Positions 1 to 9,219 of a stretch of DNA of 45,630 bases are shown in pieces. Numbering within the stretch: position 1 is the stretch's first letter; every line of letters starts with the position of its first letter. Location: contig JAFUFS010000066.1 in assembly GCA_017469745.1 (NCBI GenBank), positions 1 to 45,630 on the forward strand, written 5' to 3'. Under the pieces are notes generated by a model, which was not told where the DNA came from, ran no database searches, and worked only from the letters and a program-made list of their open reading frames with translations. The DNA is from Bacteroidales bacterium (GTDB lineage: Bacteria; Bacteroidota; Bacteroidia; Bacteroidales; UBA932). Both the position numbers and the translations under genes were made by a program.

Positions 1-1
1 C

Positions 2-1888
2 GGTACCGACAAGGTCATTGCCAACCTTGCCCTCGACCTCCAGTTGATCGACGGTCTGAAGTTCCGATCCACCGCCAGCGCTGACCTGACTTATGTCACA
101 AGCCACAGCTATTCGCTGCAGTATTTCCTGACATCCAAGTCCTACAGCCTGGACAACATTACCACCAGCACTGTCTACGACAAGAACGGAAATGCTTCCA
201 CGGTAGAGAAGATGAACTACGGCACCAGCGCTTCCCAGTCCATGAACCGTTACCTCACATGGCAGGTTGAGAACATCCTGACCTATGAGAAGACATTCGG
301 GAAGCACGGGATCAACGCCGTCGCAGGACAGACCGTGTACCGCTCAACCAATTCTAACCTGGGTGCTTCTGCAAAGGGCCTCAAGTTCGAATACGATCCT
401 TGGAAGATTTCGGTCAACAACACCTACGGCAAGTCCGAGGACGGCGACCGCAACGGCTGGGGAAGCTGGAATTCAGTGCCTTACAGCCTGCTTTCCTACT
501 TCGGTCGTATTTCTTACAACTATGATGAGCGTTACATGGCAGAGGCTACCATCCGTCGTGATGCCTCCAGCCGTTTCGGTCCTGACAACAAGTGGGGAAC
601 CTTCCCTTCGATCTCCCTTGGATGGAACATCCGTAACGAATCCTTCATGCAGCCTTTCGACTGGCTTTCCACCCTCAAGCTCCGTGCTTCATGGGGAGTG
701 AACGGAAGCGATTCCATCGGTGACTTCCGCTATGCGGTCTATGCCAACGGAGGCAACAACTACGTCTTCGGCTCCGGCAGCAACGGCACCGAGTCCATCA
801 CCAACGGTACCAAGCCGTCAGGTCTCGCCAACCCCGGCGTGAAATGGGAGCAGTCCATACAGACCGACCTCGGTCTCGACATGGGATTCTTCGGAAACAA
901 GCTTACCGCCACGCTTGACTACTACAACAAGCTCACGTCGGGCATGCTCCATGACATGCCGGTGCCTTCCTACGCAGGAGACTCCGCTCCTATCGGCAAC
1001 CTCTGCTCGATGGTCAACCGCGGTCTCGAATTCGACCTCACCTACCGCGGACATGTCAATGATTTCAACTACCATGTCAACCTGAATGCTACCCGCAATT
1101 GGAACGAACTGACTGACCTCGGTATCCAGAGCGCCAGCGGTGAGGAAGCCTCTCTCTACGGATCAAGCCATAAGATCGGCCAACTCACGAGGGGTATCGT
1201 CGGACTGCCCTTCCCTTATTTCTACGGATACAAGACCGACGGAGTGTTCCAGAACTGGGATGAGATCAACAGCTACGTCAACAGCAAGGGCGAACTTCTC
1301 CAGCCCAAGGCTGAGCCCGGCGACCTGAGATTCGTGAACGTCAACGGCGACGATGTCATCAACGACGCCGACCGAACCTACATCGGAAAGGGAATGCCTG
1401 ACTGGACCTTCGGTTTCAACATCGGCTTCGACTGGAAGAACTTCGACTTCACGATGTTCCTTCAGGGCCAGTTCGGTGTCCAGGCTTTCAACGTCACCAG
1501 AAGGACAGACCTTTATTACATCAATCTGCCGAAATACATCCTCAATCGCTGGACCGGAGAAGGATCCACCAACGAGTACCCTCGTTTCGTGTTCGACTCC
1601 GCCAACGAGAACTACCGCGTGTCGGACATGTGGGTTGAAAACGCCTCCTTCCTCCGCGCACGTAACATCCAGCTGGGTTACACCCTGCCTCAGAGCCTCA
1701 CCCGCAAGGCAGCCATTTCCAGGCTCAGGATCTTCGGGCAGGTCGAGAACGCTTTCACTCTCACCAAGTACACCGGATGTGATCCCGAGGTCACCGGCGG
1801 AAACGGTTTCGGTACTGAAGCCGGAATCGACCGTGGCGTCTACCCGCAGGCACGCACCGTCACCTTCGGAGTCAATGTCAATTTCTAA
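2..1888 (+). CDS. susC: SusC-type TonB-dependent outer-membrane porin, C-terminal part
   Basis: This is the last ~628 residues of a SusC/RagA-family TonB-dependent transporter; the 5' end lies outside the window, and the reading frame is open from base 2. The visible part is the beta-barrel: alternating short strands rich in Tyr, Trp, Asn and Gly, a periplasmic-turn segment with the pattern GDLRFVNVNGDD, and a terminal strand ending in F-G-V-N-V-N-F, typical for an outer-membrane barrel. SusC proteins import oligosaccharides across the outer membrane using TonB/ExbB/ExbD energy, working as a complex with the SusD lipoprotein encoded 6 bases downstream. The enzymes that follow suggest beta-glucan oligosaccharides as cargo; that is inference from context. 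The plug domain and any N-terminal extension cannot be seen here. Confidence 0.95.
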   Translation, partial: GTDKVIANLALDLQLIDGLKFRSTASADLTYVTSHSYSLQYFLTSKSYSLDNITTSTVYDKNGNASTVEKMNYGTSASQSMNRYLTWQVENILTYEKTFGKHGINAVAGQTVYRSTNSNLGASAKGLKFEYDPWKISVNNTYGKSEDGDRNGWGSWNSVPYSLLSYFGRISYNYDERYMAEATIRRDASSRFGPDNKWGTFPSISLGWNIRNESFMQPFDWLSTLKLRASWGVNGSDSIGDFRYAVYANGGNNYVFGSGSNGTESITNGTKPSGLANPGVKWEQSIQTDLGLDMGFFGNKLTATLDYYNKLTSGMLHDMPVPSYAGDSAPIGNLCSMVNRGLEFDLTYRGHVNDFNYHVNLNATRNWNELTDLGIQSASGEEASLYGSSHKIGQLTRGIVGLPFPYFYGYKTDGVFQNWDEINSYVNSKGELLQPKAEPGDLRFVNVNGDDVINDADRTYIGKGMPDWTFGFNIGFDWKNFDFTMFLQGQFGVQAFNVTRRTDLYYINLPKYILNRWTGEGSTNEYPRFVFDSANENYRVSDMWVENASFLRARNIQLGYTLPQSLTRKAAISRLRIFGQVENAFTLTKYTGCDPEVTGGNGFGTEAGIDRGVYPQARTVTFGVNVNF

Positions 1889-1894
1889 AAAGGG

Positions 1895-3397
1895 ATGAAA
1901 AGTATGAAAAAGATATTTGCTATACTGAGCGTCGCCGCCATTCTGTCCGTTTCCTGCACAAAGGAATTCGTGACCCCGTCCCACAACTCCTCGGAGCCGC
2001 TTGACGAGTATTTCAACACAGAGGCACGCATGTTCGAGAGCCTTGTGGCGGCTTACGATCCGCTCCAGTGGTTCGACTACTTCTACCAGTACGACGCACT
2101 CCACCTCGTTTCTGACATCATGGGCGACGACATCAACTGCGGAGGCTCCAACGAAGGAGACCAGCCTGTGCTGGTGAAGACCCATTTCTTCCAGCTTACT
2201 CCTACCGACCAGCCCAATACGATCTGGACTATTGCATATTCAGGAATCAACCGCGCCAACACTCTCATCCAATATGTCGACGGAGTGGAAGGCCTTGCGA
2301 AAGCCACTCGCGACCAGTGGGTTGCAGAAGCACTCGTACTCCGCTCCTACTACTACAACATCCTCTGGAAATTCTGGGGCAATATTCCTTACTACGAGGA
2401 GAACCTCAAGACTCCGTATTTTGTCGACCAGCTGGATCATGACACCGTCTACTCTAACGTGATCGCCACCCTTGAGGAGGCTATCGACATGAACAGCCTG
2501 CCGATGAAGGCAGCTGTGGGTCAGGAAGGTCGTGTGACCATGGCCATGGCCTATATGCTCTTCACTGAGATGGTCATGTACCAGAATGACCAGGCCCGTT
2601 ACCAGAAGGCCCTGGACTACATGAAGAGGATCATCGACAGCAACCAGTACTCCCTCGTGGATGATTTCGCGAGCATCTGGACTGAGAGCGGCGAATGGGG
2701 GCCCGAGTCCATTTGGGAGATCAACTATCTTTCCGAAGGTGGTGTCCGCGCATGGGATGCTCCGATAGCTACCGGCGGCAACGTATTCTCCATCCTCACC
2801 GGTATTCCCGGAGCAAAGGCCGGAAGCGGCTTCGCTGACGGCTGGGGATTCGGAGGCGTCAACGAATCCGCCTACAAGATGTACGACGACACTGACATCA
2901 GAAGGGACGGCGGTATCCTTGACTGGACCGGCAACCGTGACAACTACTCCCCCCGCTGGGAAGACACCGGTTACTTCCTCCTCAAGTACATCGCCCGTGA
3001 GAGCGGCAACCATGGCTACAAGGGTGCTGACACCATGAACTACGGCAACAACATCCGCGTCTACCGCTTCTCCGAGGCCCTTCTGAACGCTGCAGAACTC
3101 GCTGTCCTGCTCGGACAGGACGGTTCAGCATGGCTCAAGAGGGTCCGCGAGCGTGCAAAATGCCAGGACACCGGAGTTTCCCGTGACGACATCATCCAGG
3201 AACGTCACAAGGAATTCGTAGGCGAAGGGAAACGCTACTGGGATCTTGTCCGTTCCGGCCTTGCCGAGAGCGTACTCAAGGCAGCCAACCATCCTTTCCG
3301 TCCTGCCGGAAACGACTGGACTCCTTCCAAGAAGTACTGGCCCATCCCTCAGTCCGAGATGGACAAGGATGACAAACTCACACAGAACAACTATTAA
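1895..3397 (+). CDS. susD: SusD/RagB family nutrient-binding outer-membrane lipoprotein
   Basis: A 500-residue SusD-like protein, the usual family length. It opens with a lipoprotein signal (hydrophobic stretch then L-S-V-S-C, Cys near residue 21) and should sit on the cell surface capping the SusC barrel encoded just upstream. Family features visible are the helical, TPR-like N-terminal half (W-x-x-x-Y-x-x-I-N-R-A-N-T-L around residue 120 and R-S-Y-Y-Y about residue 150) and the C-terminal segment E-R-x-x-E-F-x-G-E-G-K-R-Y-W-D-L-V-R, a hallmark of SusD/RagB proteins. An alternative ATG three codons downstream (1904) gives a more standard signal peptide; the choice between them is open. It binds incoming glycan; substrate is inferred from the neighbouring GH16, GH3 and GH30 genes. 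Confidence 0.95.
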   Translation: MKSMKKIFAILSVAAILSVSCTKEFVTPSHNSSEPLDEYFNTEARMFESLVAAYDPLQWFDYFYQYDALHLVSDIMGDDINCGGSNEGDQPVLVKTHFFQLTPTDQPNTIWTIAYSGINRANTLIQYVDGVEGLAKATRDQWVAEALVLRSYYYNILWKFWGNIPYYEENLKTPYFVDQLDHDTVYSNVIATLEEAIDMNSLPMKAAVGQEGRVTMAMAYMLFTEMVMYQNDQARYQKALDYMKRIIDSNQYSLVDDFASIWTESGEWGPESIWEINYLSEGGVRAWDAPIATGGNVFSILTGIPGAKAGSGFADGWGFGGVNESAYKMYDDTDIRRDGGILDWTGNRDNYSPRWEDTGYFLLKYIARESGNHGYKGADTMNYGNNIRVYRFSEALLNAAELAVLLGQDGSAWLKRVRERAKCQDTGVSRDDIIQERHKEFVGEGKRYWDLVRSGLAESVLKAANHPFRPAGNDWTPSKKYWPIPQSEMDKDDKLTQNNY

Positions 3398-3408
3398 TAC
3401 TGCAAGCG

Positions 3409-5841
3409 ATGAAACACATTTGGAATAAAATAGCAATCCTTTCAGCGATTCTCATGGCTGCAGCCTGTGAGCCGACTTACCCGGAGCTGAACGAGGCCGC
3501 CCTGCCTCAGGCTTCAGACTTCGATGTAGTCATCACTGTCGACCAGGAGACCAACATGGCCACCTTCGAGATGAAGAACACAGAGGTGGTTCCCGTGTGG
3601 ATTTTTGGATCGGAACTGATTGACGGCAAAGCCAATAAGAAATATGCCTACACCGGAAACAATGTCACTCTCCGATTCCGTGAAGAGGGAATGCACTCAG
3701 TGGAGGTGAAGGCTTACAACACGAACGGTATCTCGGTAGGATCCATGATGAAGAACTTCAGCATGACCAACACTTACCGCGATCCTTTCGATCCCACCCC
3801 TTACATCCGCAACATCTCCGGAGGGTCGTCGCAGGACTGGGTCTGGAACAGCACCGAAGACAACCACTTCGGTTGCGGCCCGGTCGGCGACCCTCTCGGC
3901 TGGTGGCAGTGCGGAGCCAACGGAAAGAAGGGCTTCCTCTATGACGACGTGATGACCTTCGACTCGGATGGCAACTACACCTTCGACCCCGGTGACGGAA
4001 TGGCCTACGCCAACACAGGTTCCGAATACATGTCGGACTACAACACCGGTGAAGACTATCTCTTCCCTGTGGAGAAATCCACCAAGAAGTACACCTTCGA
4101 GAACAACTGGAACGATGCCGGCATCGAGGAGATATTCCTTGTCCTTGAGAGCGGCAGCGTGATGTCCTACGTGCCTCACAAGAGCGCAGTTCAGGAGCCC
4201 CGCTTCCAGGTTCTGGAGACCAAGACGGCTGAGATGAAGAAGAAGCTCAAGCTGATGTCCACCGTCTACACTCCCAATAACAAGGACGGTATCTCCTGGT
4301 ACTACGAATTCGTCCCGAAGGGCTCAGTCATAGGAGAAGCAGATCCGCTCTTCGGTGTAGAGAGCAAGACTTGGGTCCTTGACAACGAAACCCAAGGCTA
4401 CATGGGCTGCGGTCCCGACTTCGGCAGCTCATCAAGCTGGTGGGGTGCAACTCCGCACGACAAGGACAACTTCGGCGTGAAGGATGATGAGATCACCTTC
4501 TTCTCCAACGGCAAGTACGTCTTCAACCCTGGCGAGGACGGCATGGTCTACTGCAACTGGGAGTCCGGTTACCGTCCTGACGGTTATTATTCAGGAGACG
4601 GCAGCACCGACTATGATGCACCCGGAGAAGTCCAGGAATCGACCTACACCCTTGGAAGCGATGAGATCGGCGAGTACATCGAAATCCCTGCCGGCATCCT
4701 TTACGGCTACATTGCCAAGCCTCAGGTCCTTTCCGAGACCAACCGTCTGTACATCAAGGAACTGACACCGAACAAGCTATTTGTGGTAGCCAATTTCGAA
4801 GGCATATCATGGCAGTTCATCTACCGCCCGAAGGACGGACAGGTAGATCCCACTCCCGAACCTGAACCGGTCCAGCCGCTCGACCCGACCAACTACGACC
4901 TTGACGGAGAGACCAACCTTTGGAAGGCTGCCACACTGGATGTTGAGACTTGGTACTCCCCCGGAGACTGGTCAGGAGGCATCACTCCCGACTATGAGAT
5001 CACGACCGGCAACGGAATTACCGTCACTATCCCTGATGGCGTGGGAGGCAGCGAATGGATGGGACAGACGAAGCTCAAGAGCGGAATCTCTTCCTCCTCC
5101 GACAAGGAATATGACCTAAGCGTCACCTTGCTTGCCGATGAAGACATGACCGTGACAATCAAGCTTACCAACGATCCCGAAGAGAACGATGACATACATT
5201 CATTCTTCTATGACGGCCAGGTGCAGCTGACAGCAGGTGAACCTCTCGTCTACCGCCGCCACAACCTGAAGCAGAGTGTCTCCGGTGACAACGTCATGCT
5301 GATCTTCGACTTCGGCCGCAGCCCTGTCGGCTCTACCGTGACTGCGAAGGACATCGTCTTCCAGGAGCATCAGGAAGGTAATCTCTGGACAGAAGCCTCC
5401 TTGGATGTAGAGACCTGGTACTCCCCCGGAGACTGGTCAGGAGGCATCACTCCCGATTTTGAAATCACGGACGGAAACGGAATAAAGGTGACCATTCCTG
5501 ACGGCGTCGGAGGCAGTGAATGGATGGGACAGACGAAGCTCAAGAGCGGAATCTCATCCTCATCGGACAAGACCTATGCTTTCAGCGTCAAGCTGACTGC
5601 AGACGAAGATATGACCGTGACAATCAAGCTCACCAACGATCCTGAAGAAAGTGATGACATACATTCATTCTTCTACGACGGTCAGATCCAGCTGACGGCA
5701 GGAGAGACCCTGCTCTATGTCAAGCACGGACTAAAGCAGAGCGTGTCAGGCGACAACGTCATGCTGATCTTCGACTTCGGCCGCAGCCCCGTTGGCTCAG
5801 TAATTGAAGCGTCCGAGATAACATTAATTGAAGAACCCTAA
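3409..5841 (+). CDS. Multimodular surface glycan-binding lipoprotein (SGBP) with duplicated modules
   Basis: An 810-residue lipoprotein (signal ending A-A-A-C, Cys about 21) occupying the position of SusE/F-type glycan-binding proteins after SusD. Modules seen: a PKD/Ig-like domain near residues 35-120; two related modules of ~165 residues starting at W144 and W322, both containing C-G-P, a Trp-Trp pair, then D-x-x-x-x-F and D-G-N-Y-x-F-like strands; a Pro/Glu linker near 485-500; and two nearly identical beta-sandwich, CBM-like modules starting at W505 and W660. The last two share blocks such as V-E-T-W-Y-S-P-G-D-W-S-G-G and G-G-S-E-W-M-G-Q-T-K-L-K. It has no recognisable catalytic motif. 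Likely role: holding beta-glucan at the cell surface for the GH16 enzyme encoded directly after it. The family assignment of each module is tentative. Confidence 0.8.
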   Translation: MKHIWNKIAILSAILMAAACEPTYPELNEAALPQASDFDVVITVDQETNMATFEMKNTEVVPVWIFGSELIDGKANKKYAYTGNNVTLRFREEGMHSVEVKAYNTNGISVGSMMKNFSMTNTYRDPFDPTPYIRNISGGSSQDWVWNSTEDNHFGCGPVGDPLGWWQCGANGKKGFLYDDVMTFDSDGNYTFDPGDGMAYANTGSEYMSDYNTGEDYLFPVEKSTKKYTFENNWNDAGIEEIFLVLESGSVMSYVPHKSAVQEPRFQVLETKTAEMKKKLKLMSTVYTPNNKDGISWYYEFVPKGSVIGEADPLFGVESKTWVLDNETQGYMGCGPDFGSSSSWWGATPHDKDNFGVKDDEITFFSNGKYVFNPGEDGMVYCNWESGYRPDGYYSGDGSTDYDAPGEVQESTYTLGSDEIGEYIEIPAGILYGYIAKPQVLSETNRLYIKELTPNKLFVVANFEGISWQFIYRPKDGQVDPTPEPEPVQPLDPTNYDLDGETNLWKAATLDVETWYSPGDWSGGITPDYEITTGNGITVTIPDGVGGSEWMGQTKLKSGISSSSDKEYDLSVTLLADEDMTVTIKLTNDPEENDDIHSFFYDGQVQLTAGEPLVYRRHNLKQSVSGDNVMLIFDFGRSPVGSTVTAKDIVFQEHQEGNLWTEASLDVETWYSPGDWSGGITPDFEITDGNGIKVTIPDGVGGSEWMGQTKLKSGISSSSDKTYAFSVKLTADEDMTVTIKLTNDPEESDDIHSFFYDGQIQLTAGETLLYVKHGLKQSVSGDNVMLIFDFGRSPVGSVIEASEITLIEEP
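4921..5841 (+). repeat. Tandem in-frame duplication of a ~155-codon CBM-like module
   Basis: Two copies lie 465 bases apart inside the glycan-binding lipoprotein gene (copy 1 from about 4921, copy 2 from about 5386). Several tracts of more than 40 bases are identical or differ at one base, for example the tracts beginning at 4945/5410 and those encoding the G-G-S-E-W-M-G-Q stretch, while other parts differ freely. The pattern indicates a recent duplication or ongoing gene conversion. Confidence 0.9.
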
Positions 5842-6969
5842 ATGGATCTTACTGCTTTTGTTAAATGTAAAGGGTTGCTGCTGCTTTTGGCAGCAACCCT
5901 TTGTACAACAGCTTGTGACGGGAAATCCTCTGAGATCCCTGAAGAAGTTGCATCCCTGACCGTCTCTCCATCTTCCGTGTCGGCCTCATGGGACGCGTCT
6001 TCAGTGGACATCACAGTCACGGCAAACTGCGACTGGGGAGTCAGCGCCGCCGACAAGGATTGGTGCTCAGTGTCCCCTTCCGGAGGAATCAAAGGTACAT
6101 CGACTGTCAAGGTGAACCTGCAGCCCAACCGTACAGGAAAGGAGCGCAAAACTGCCATTACCTTCCGCTACGGCCAGAAAACCATGGAGATTCCTGTAAG
6201 CCAGGCATTGAATGAGGACGACCTGCCTAAACCCGCTCCGGCAATGGTGGTTCCCGATGGTTACGAACTCGTCTGGAACGAAGAATTCGAGAGCCCGGGG
6301 AAACCGTCCACCAATGACTGGTGGTACGAAACCGGCGGAGGTGGCTGGGGAAACAATGAAAGCCAGGTCTATGTGGCCGGTTCCCAGAACGGAACCGACC
6401 TTGCGTTCATTTCCGACGGAACACTGAAGATCCAGGCAAAAAAGATCGGAGGTACAGTCTATTCCATCAGGATGAACACGAAACGTTACTGGCAGTACGG
6501 ATGGTTTGAGGCAAGGATCAAGGTATCCGACGTTCCCGGCAGCTGGCCTGCGTTCTGGATGATGCCGCAGAATTACAAGACGTGGCCGGGGGACGGTGAG
6601 ATCGACATAATGGAATATGCTATAAGCACCCAGGGCAAGGACAAGTCATCCTCAAGCATTCACTGCAATGCTTTCAACTGGCCGGCCGGAACCCAGAAAA
6701 CCCATGTGCAGGCAGTGTCAAAGGCGGCTGAAGAGTTCCACGTGTATGCATTGGAATGGACGGCCAAATACATGAAATTCTATGTGGACGGCAAGCTCCA
6801 CCTCACCTTCAACAATGACGGGATGGGATATGACCACTGGCCTTTCGACGCTCCTTTCTACCTCAAATTCAACATGGCCTGGGGCGGAAACATGGGCGGA
6901 AAAACGGACGAAAGCAAGCTCCCAGCGACCTACGAAGTGGACTATGTCCGAGTGTTCAAGAAGAAGTAA
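5842..6969 (+). CDS. GH16 endo-beta-1,3-glucanase (laminarinase-like) lipoprotein with BACON domain
   Basis: 375 residues. A lipoprotein signal (T-T-A-C) is followed by a BACON domain at roughly residues 35-115 (starting V-A-S-L-T-V-S-P-S-S-V and containing C-D-W-x-V), a Bacteroidota module often attached to glycosidases. The rest is a GH16 catalytic domain with the signature E253-I-D-I-M-E258 inside G-D-G-E-I-D-I-M-E-Y: E253 is the expected nucleophile and E258 the acid/base. The E-x-D-x-M-E form (with the extra Met) is typical of laminarinases and other beta-1,3- or mixed-linkage glucanases rather than kappa-carrageenases or xyloglucanases of other subgroups. The ATG directly abuts the stop of the glycan-binding gene, so the two are surely co-transcribed. 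It should cut long beta-glucan chains at the cell surface. Confidence 0.93.
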   Translation: MDLTAFVKCKGLLLLLAATLCTTACDGKSSEIPEEVASLTVSPSSVSASWDASSVDITVTANCDWGVSAADKDWCSVSPSGGIKGTSTVKVNLQPNRTGKERKTAITFRYGQKTMEIPVSQALNEDDLPKPAPAMVVPDGYELVWNEEFESPGKPSTNDWWYETGGGGWGNNESQVYVAGSQNGTDLAFISDGTLKIQAKKIGGTVYSIRMNTKRYWQYGWFEARIKVSDVPGSWPAFWMMPQNYKTWPGDGEIDIMEYAISTQGKDKSSSSIHCNAFNWPAGTQKTHVQAVSKAAEEFHVYALEWTAKYMKFYVDGKLHLTFNNDGMGYDHWPFDAPFYLKFNMAWGGNMGGKTDESKLPATYEVDYVRVFKKK

Positions 6970-6972
6970 TAA

Positions 6973-9219
6973 ATGAAGCGTTTACACTTAATAATCTTGT
7001 CATCTGCCTTCGTGGCGATGGTTTCATGCCAGAGCCACAAGGTGGAGAGTACCATAGGATCTTCTCCGGAAGTGGAAGCCCGTGTGGAAAGAATCCTTTC
7101 TCAGATGACCCTTGCAGAAAAGATAGGACAGATGAACCAGGTCTCTGCAGGCGGAGATGTCACCAACTACGCAGAGGCCCTTCGCAAAGGGCAGATCGGA
7201 TCCATCCTCAATGAGGTCGATCCGGAAAAGATCAATGAATACCAGCGCATTTGCATCGAGGAATCACGGCTCGGAATTCCCTTGCTGGTGGCCAGGGACA
7301 TCATCCATGGCTTCCACACCATCTTTCCGATCCCGCTCGGACTGGCAGCAAGCTTCGACCCTGACCTTGTGGAGCAAGGAGCAAGGACAGCAGCCTTGGA
7401 AGGAAGTGCCCAAGGAATACGCTGGACGTTTTCCCCCATGCTGGACATTGCCCGCGACCCCAGGTGGGGCAGGATGGCAGAAGGCAGCGGAGAAGACACC
7501 TTCCTGGACACCAAGATGGCAGAAGCCATGGTCAGGGGATATCAGGGTGCCAGCATTGACACCACCTCAATGGCAGCATGCATAAAGCATTTCGTTGGTT
7601 ACGGAGCAGCTGAAGGCGGAAGGGATTACAACAGCACGAACCTGACGGAACGGCAGTTGCGCAACATCTATCTTCCTCCTTTCGAAGCAGCCGTCAAGTC
7701 CGGAGCCATGACTCTGATGACTTCGTTCAACGACAACGACGGAGTGCCATCAACCGGAAACATATTCATAGTCAAAGACATCCTCAGGGAAGAATGGGGC
7801 TTTGACGGTCTGGTCGTCACCGACTGGAACTCAATGGGTGAAATGATCAACCATGGTTTCGGGACCGACAAGAAAGATGTCGCGAAGAAAGCCCTTGAGG
7901 CCGGGGTGGACATGGACATGATGACTTTCGGCTATCTTTCCCACCTCGAAGAACTCGTCAGGAACGGGTCCGTCAAGGAAGCCGCCCTGGATCAAGCTGT
8001 ACGGAACATTTTGAGAGTCAAGATCATGCTCGGCCTTTTCGAGCATCCCTACGTCAACGCAGAGGCTGGCAAGACCGTACAATATGCCCCGGAGCACCTT
8101 GAAACTGCCCTCAAGTCTGCTGAAGAATCTGCGATCCTGCTCAAGAACGACGGGATCCTCCCGTTGAATGAAGAAGGGATTCGTTCGATCCTGGTCACCG
8201 GTCCGATGGCTGACGCTCCTCATGACCAGCTCGGCACATGGGCATTCGACGGGCAGAAAGAGCACACTGTCACACCCTTGAAGGCCCTGCAGGAAAGATT
8301 CCCCGGAAAAGTTACATTTATTCCAGCGCTTTCATCCAGCCGTGAGCGGAAGACCCGTTTTGACGATGTCGTCGCAGCCGCAAGGCGCGCAGACGTGGTT
8401 CTGGCATTCCTGGGAGAGGAAGCCATCCTCTCCGGAGAAGCCCATTCCCTGGCCGACCTCAACCTCAAAGGCTCCCAGAGCGAACTACTGGAGGCCTTGA
8501 AGCTGGCTGGTAAACCGGTTGTCGCCACTATCATGGCCGGACGGCCTCTTACTATCGAAAGAGACCTGCCGAACTGCGACGCCATCCTGTATTCATTCCA
8601 TCCGGGCACCATGGGCGGCCCTGCCCTCGTCAACCTGATTACCGGAGACGTCAATCCATCAGGGAAGACCCCGGTCACCTTCCTCCGCACAGTCGGACAG
8701 GTTCCGTTGTACTACAGCCACACCATGACCGGACGTCCCTACAACGGAGAGACCCTCCTGGATGACATCCCACCGGAGGCAGGACAGACATCCCTCGGCA
8801 ATACATCCTATTACCTGGACTACGGCGCCTATCCGCTTTTCCCGTTCGGATTCGGTCTCAGCTACACTTCCTTTGACTATTCTAGGATAAGCCTCGACAA
8901 GGATGTCTACGATGAGGGGGACTGCCTGGAAATAAGTCTTACACTATCAAATACAGGGAAGTACGACGGCACCGAAGTGGTGCAAGTCTACGTCCGCGAC
9001 ATGGTTGGATCACTGACCCGTCCCGTCAAGGAACTCAAGCACTTCGAAAGAGTGTACCTGAAAGCTGGGGAAAGCCGCGACCTGCGGATCAGCATTCCCG
9101 TCTCAGAACTGGCCTTTTACGGTCTCGACGGAATCAAGAAGGTCGAACCGGGAGAATTCAGGATCTGGGTAGCCGGAGACAGCGCATCCGGAGAACCTCT
9201 GTCTTTCACCGTTGAATAG
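6973..9219 (+). CDS. GH3 beta-glucosidase (BglX-like) lipoprotein
   Basis: 748 residues, the normal size for three-domain GH3 beta-glucosidases. Signal peptide ends A-M-V-S-C, so it is a predicted lipoprotein. The (alpha/beta)8 domain contains K-H-F-V-G-Y-G-A-A-E-G-G-R-D-Y and the nucleophile motif G-L-V-V-T-D284-W-N-S-M; the alpha/beta sandwich follows at about 385-590 (A-I-L-L-K-N-D-G-I-L-P-L, and H-P-G-T-M-G-G-P-A), and a fibronectin-III-like domain closes the protein (F-P-F-G-F-G-L-S-Y-T-S-F through residue ~745). It releases glucose from the non-reducing end of beta-gluco-oligosaccharides. Only three bases separate it from the GH16 stop and none from the CotH start codon, so it is part of one transcript. 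Linkage preference (beta-1,3 or beta-1,6) is inferred from context. Confidence 0.93.
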   Translation: MKRLHLIILSSAFVAMVSCQSHKVESTIGSSPEVEARVERILSQMTLAEKIGQMNQVSAGGDVTNYAEALRKGQIGSILNEVDPEKINEYQRICIEESRLGIPLLVARDIIHGFHTIFPIPLGLAASFDPDLVEQGARTAALEGSAQGIRWTFSPMLDIARDPRWGRMAEGSGEDTFLDTKMAEAMVRGYQGASIDTTSMAACIKHFVGYGAAEGGRDYNSTNLTERQLRNIYLPPFEAAVKSGAMTLMTSFNDNDGVPSTGNIFIVKDILREEWGFDGLVVTDWNSMGEMINHGFGTDKKDVAKKALEAGVDMDMMTFGYLSHLEELVRNGSVKEAALDQAVRNILRVKIMLGLFEHPYVNAEAGKTVQYAPEHLETALKSAEESAILLKNDGILPLNEEGIRSILVTGPMADAPHDQLGTWAFDGQKEHTVTPLKALQERFPGKVTFIPALSSSRERKTRFDDVVAAARRADVVLAFLGEEAILSGEAHSLADLNLKGSQSELLEALKLAGKPVVATIMAGRPLTIERDLPNCDAILYSFHPGTMGGPALVNLITGDVNPSGKTPVTFLRTVGQVPLYYSHTMTGRPYNGETLLDDIPPEAGQTSLGNTSYYLDYGAYPLFPFGFGLSYTSFDYSRISLDKDVYDEGDCLEISLTLSNTGKYDGTEVVQVYVRDMVGSLTRPVKELKHFERVYLKAGESRDLRISIPVSELAFYGLDGIKKVEPGEFRIWVAGDSASGEPLSFTVE

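Noticed and set aside
1163..2185. Open frame on the - strand across the susC-susD junction
   Set aside because: Both genes on the + strand are certain, and the frame has no recognisable domain or plausible start context.
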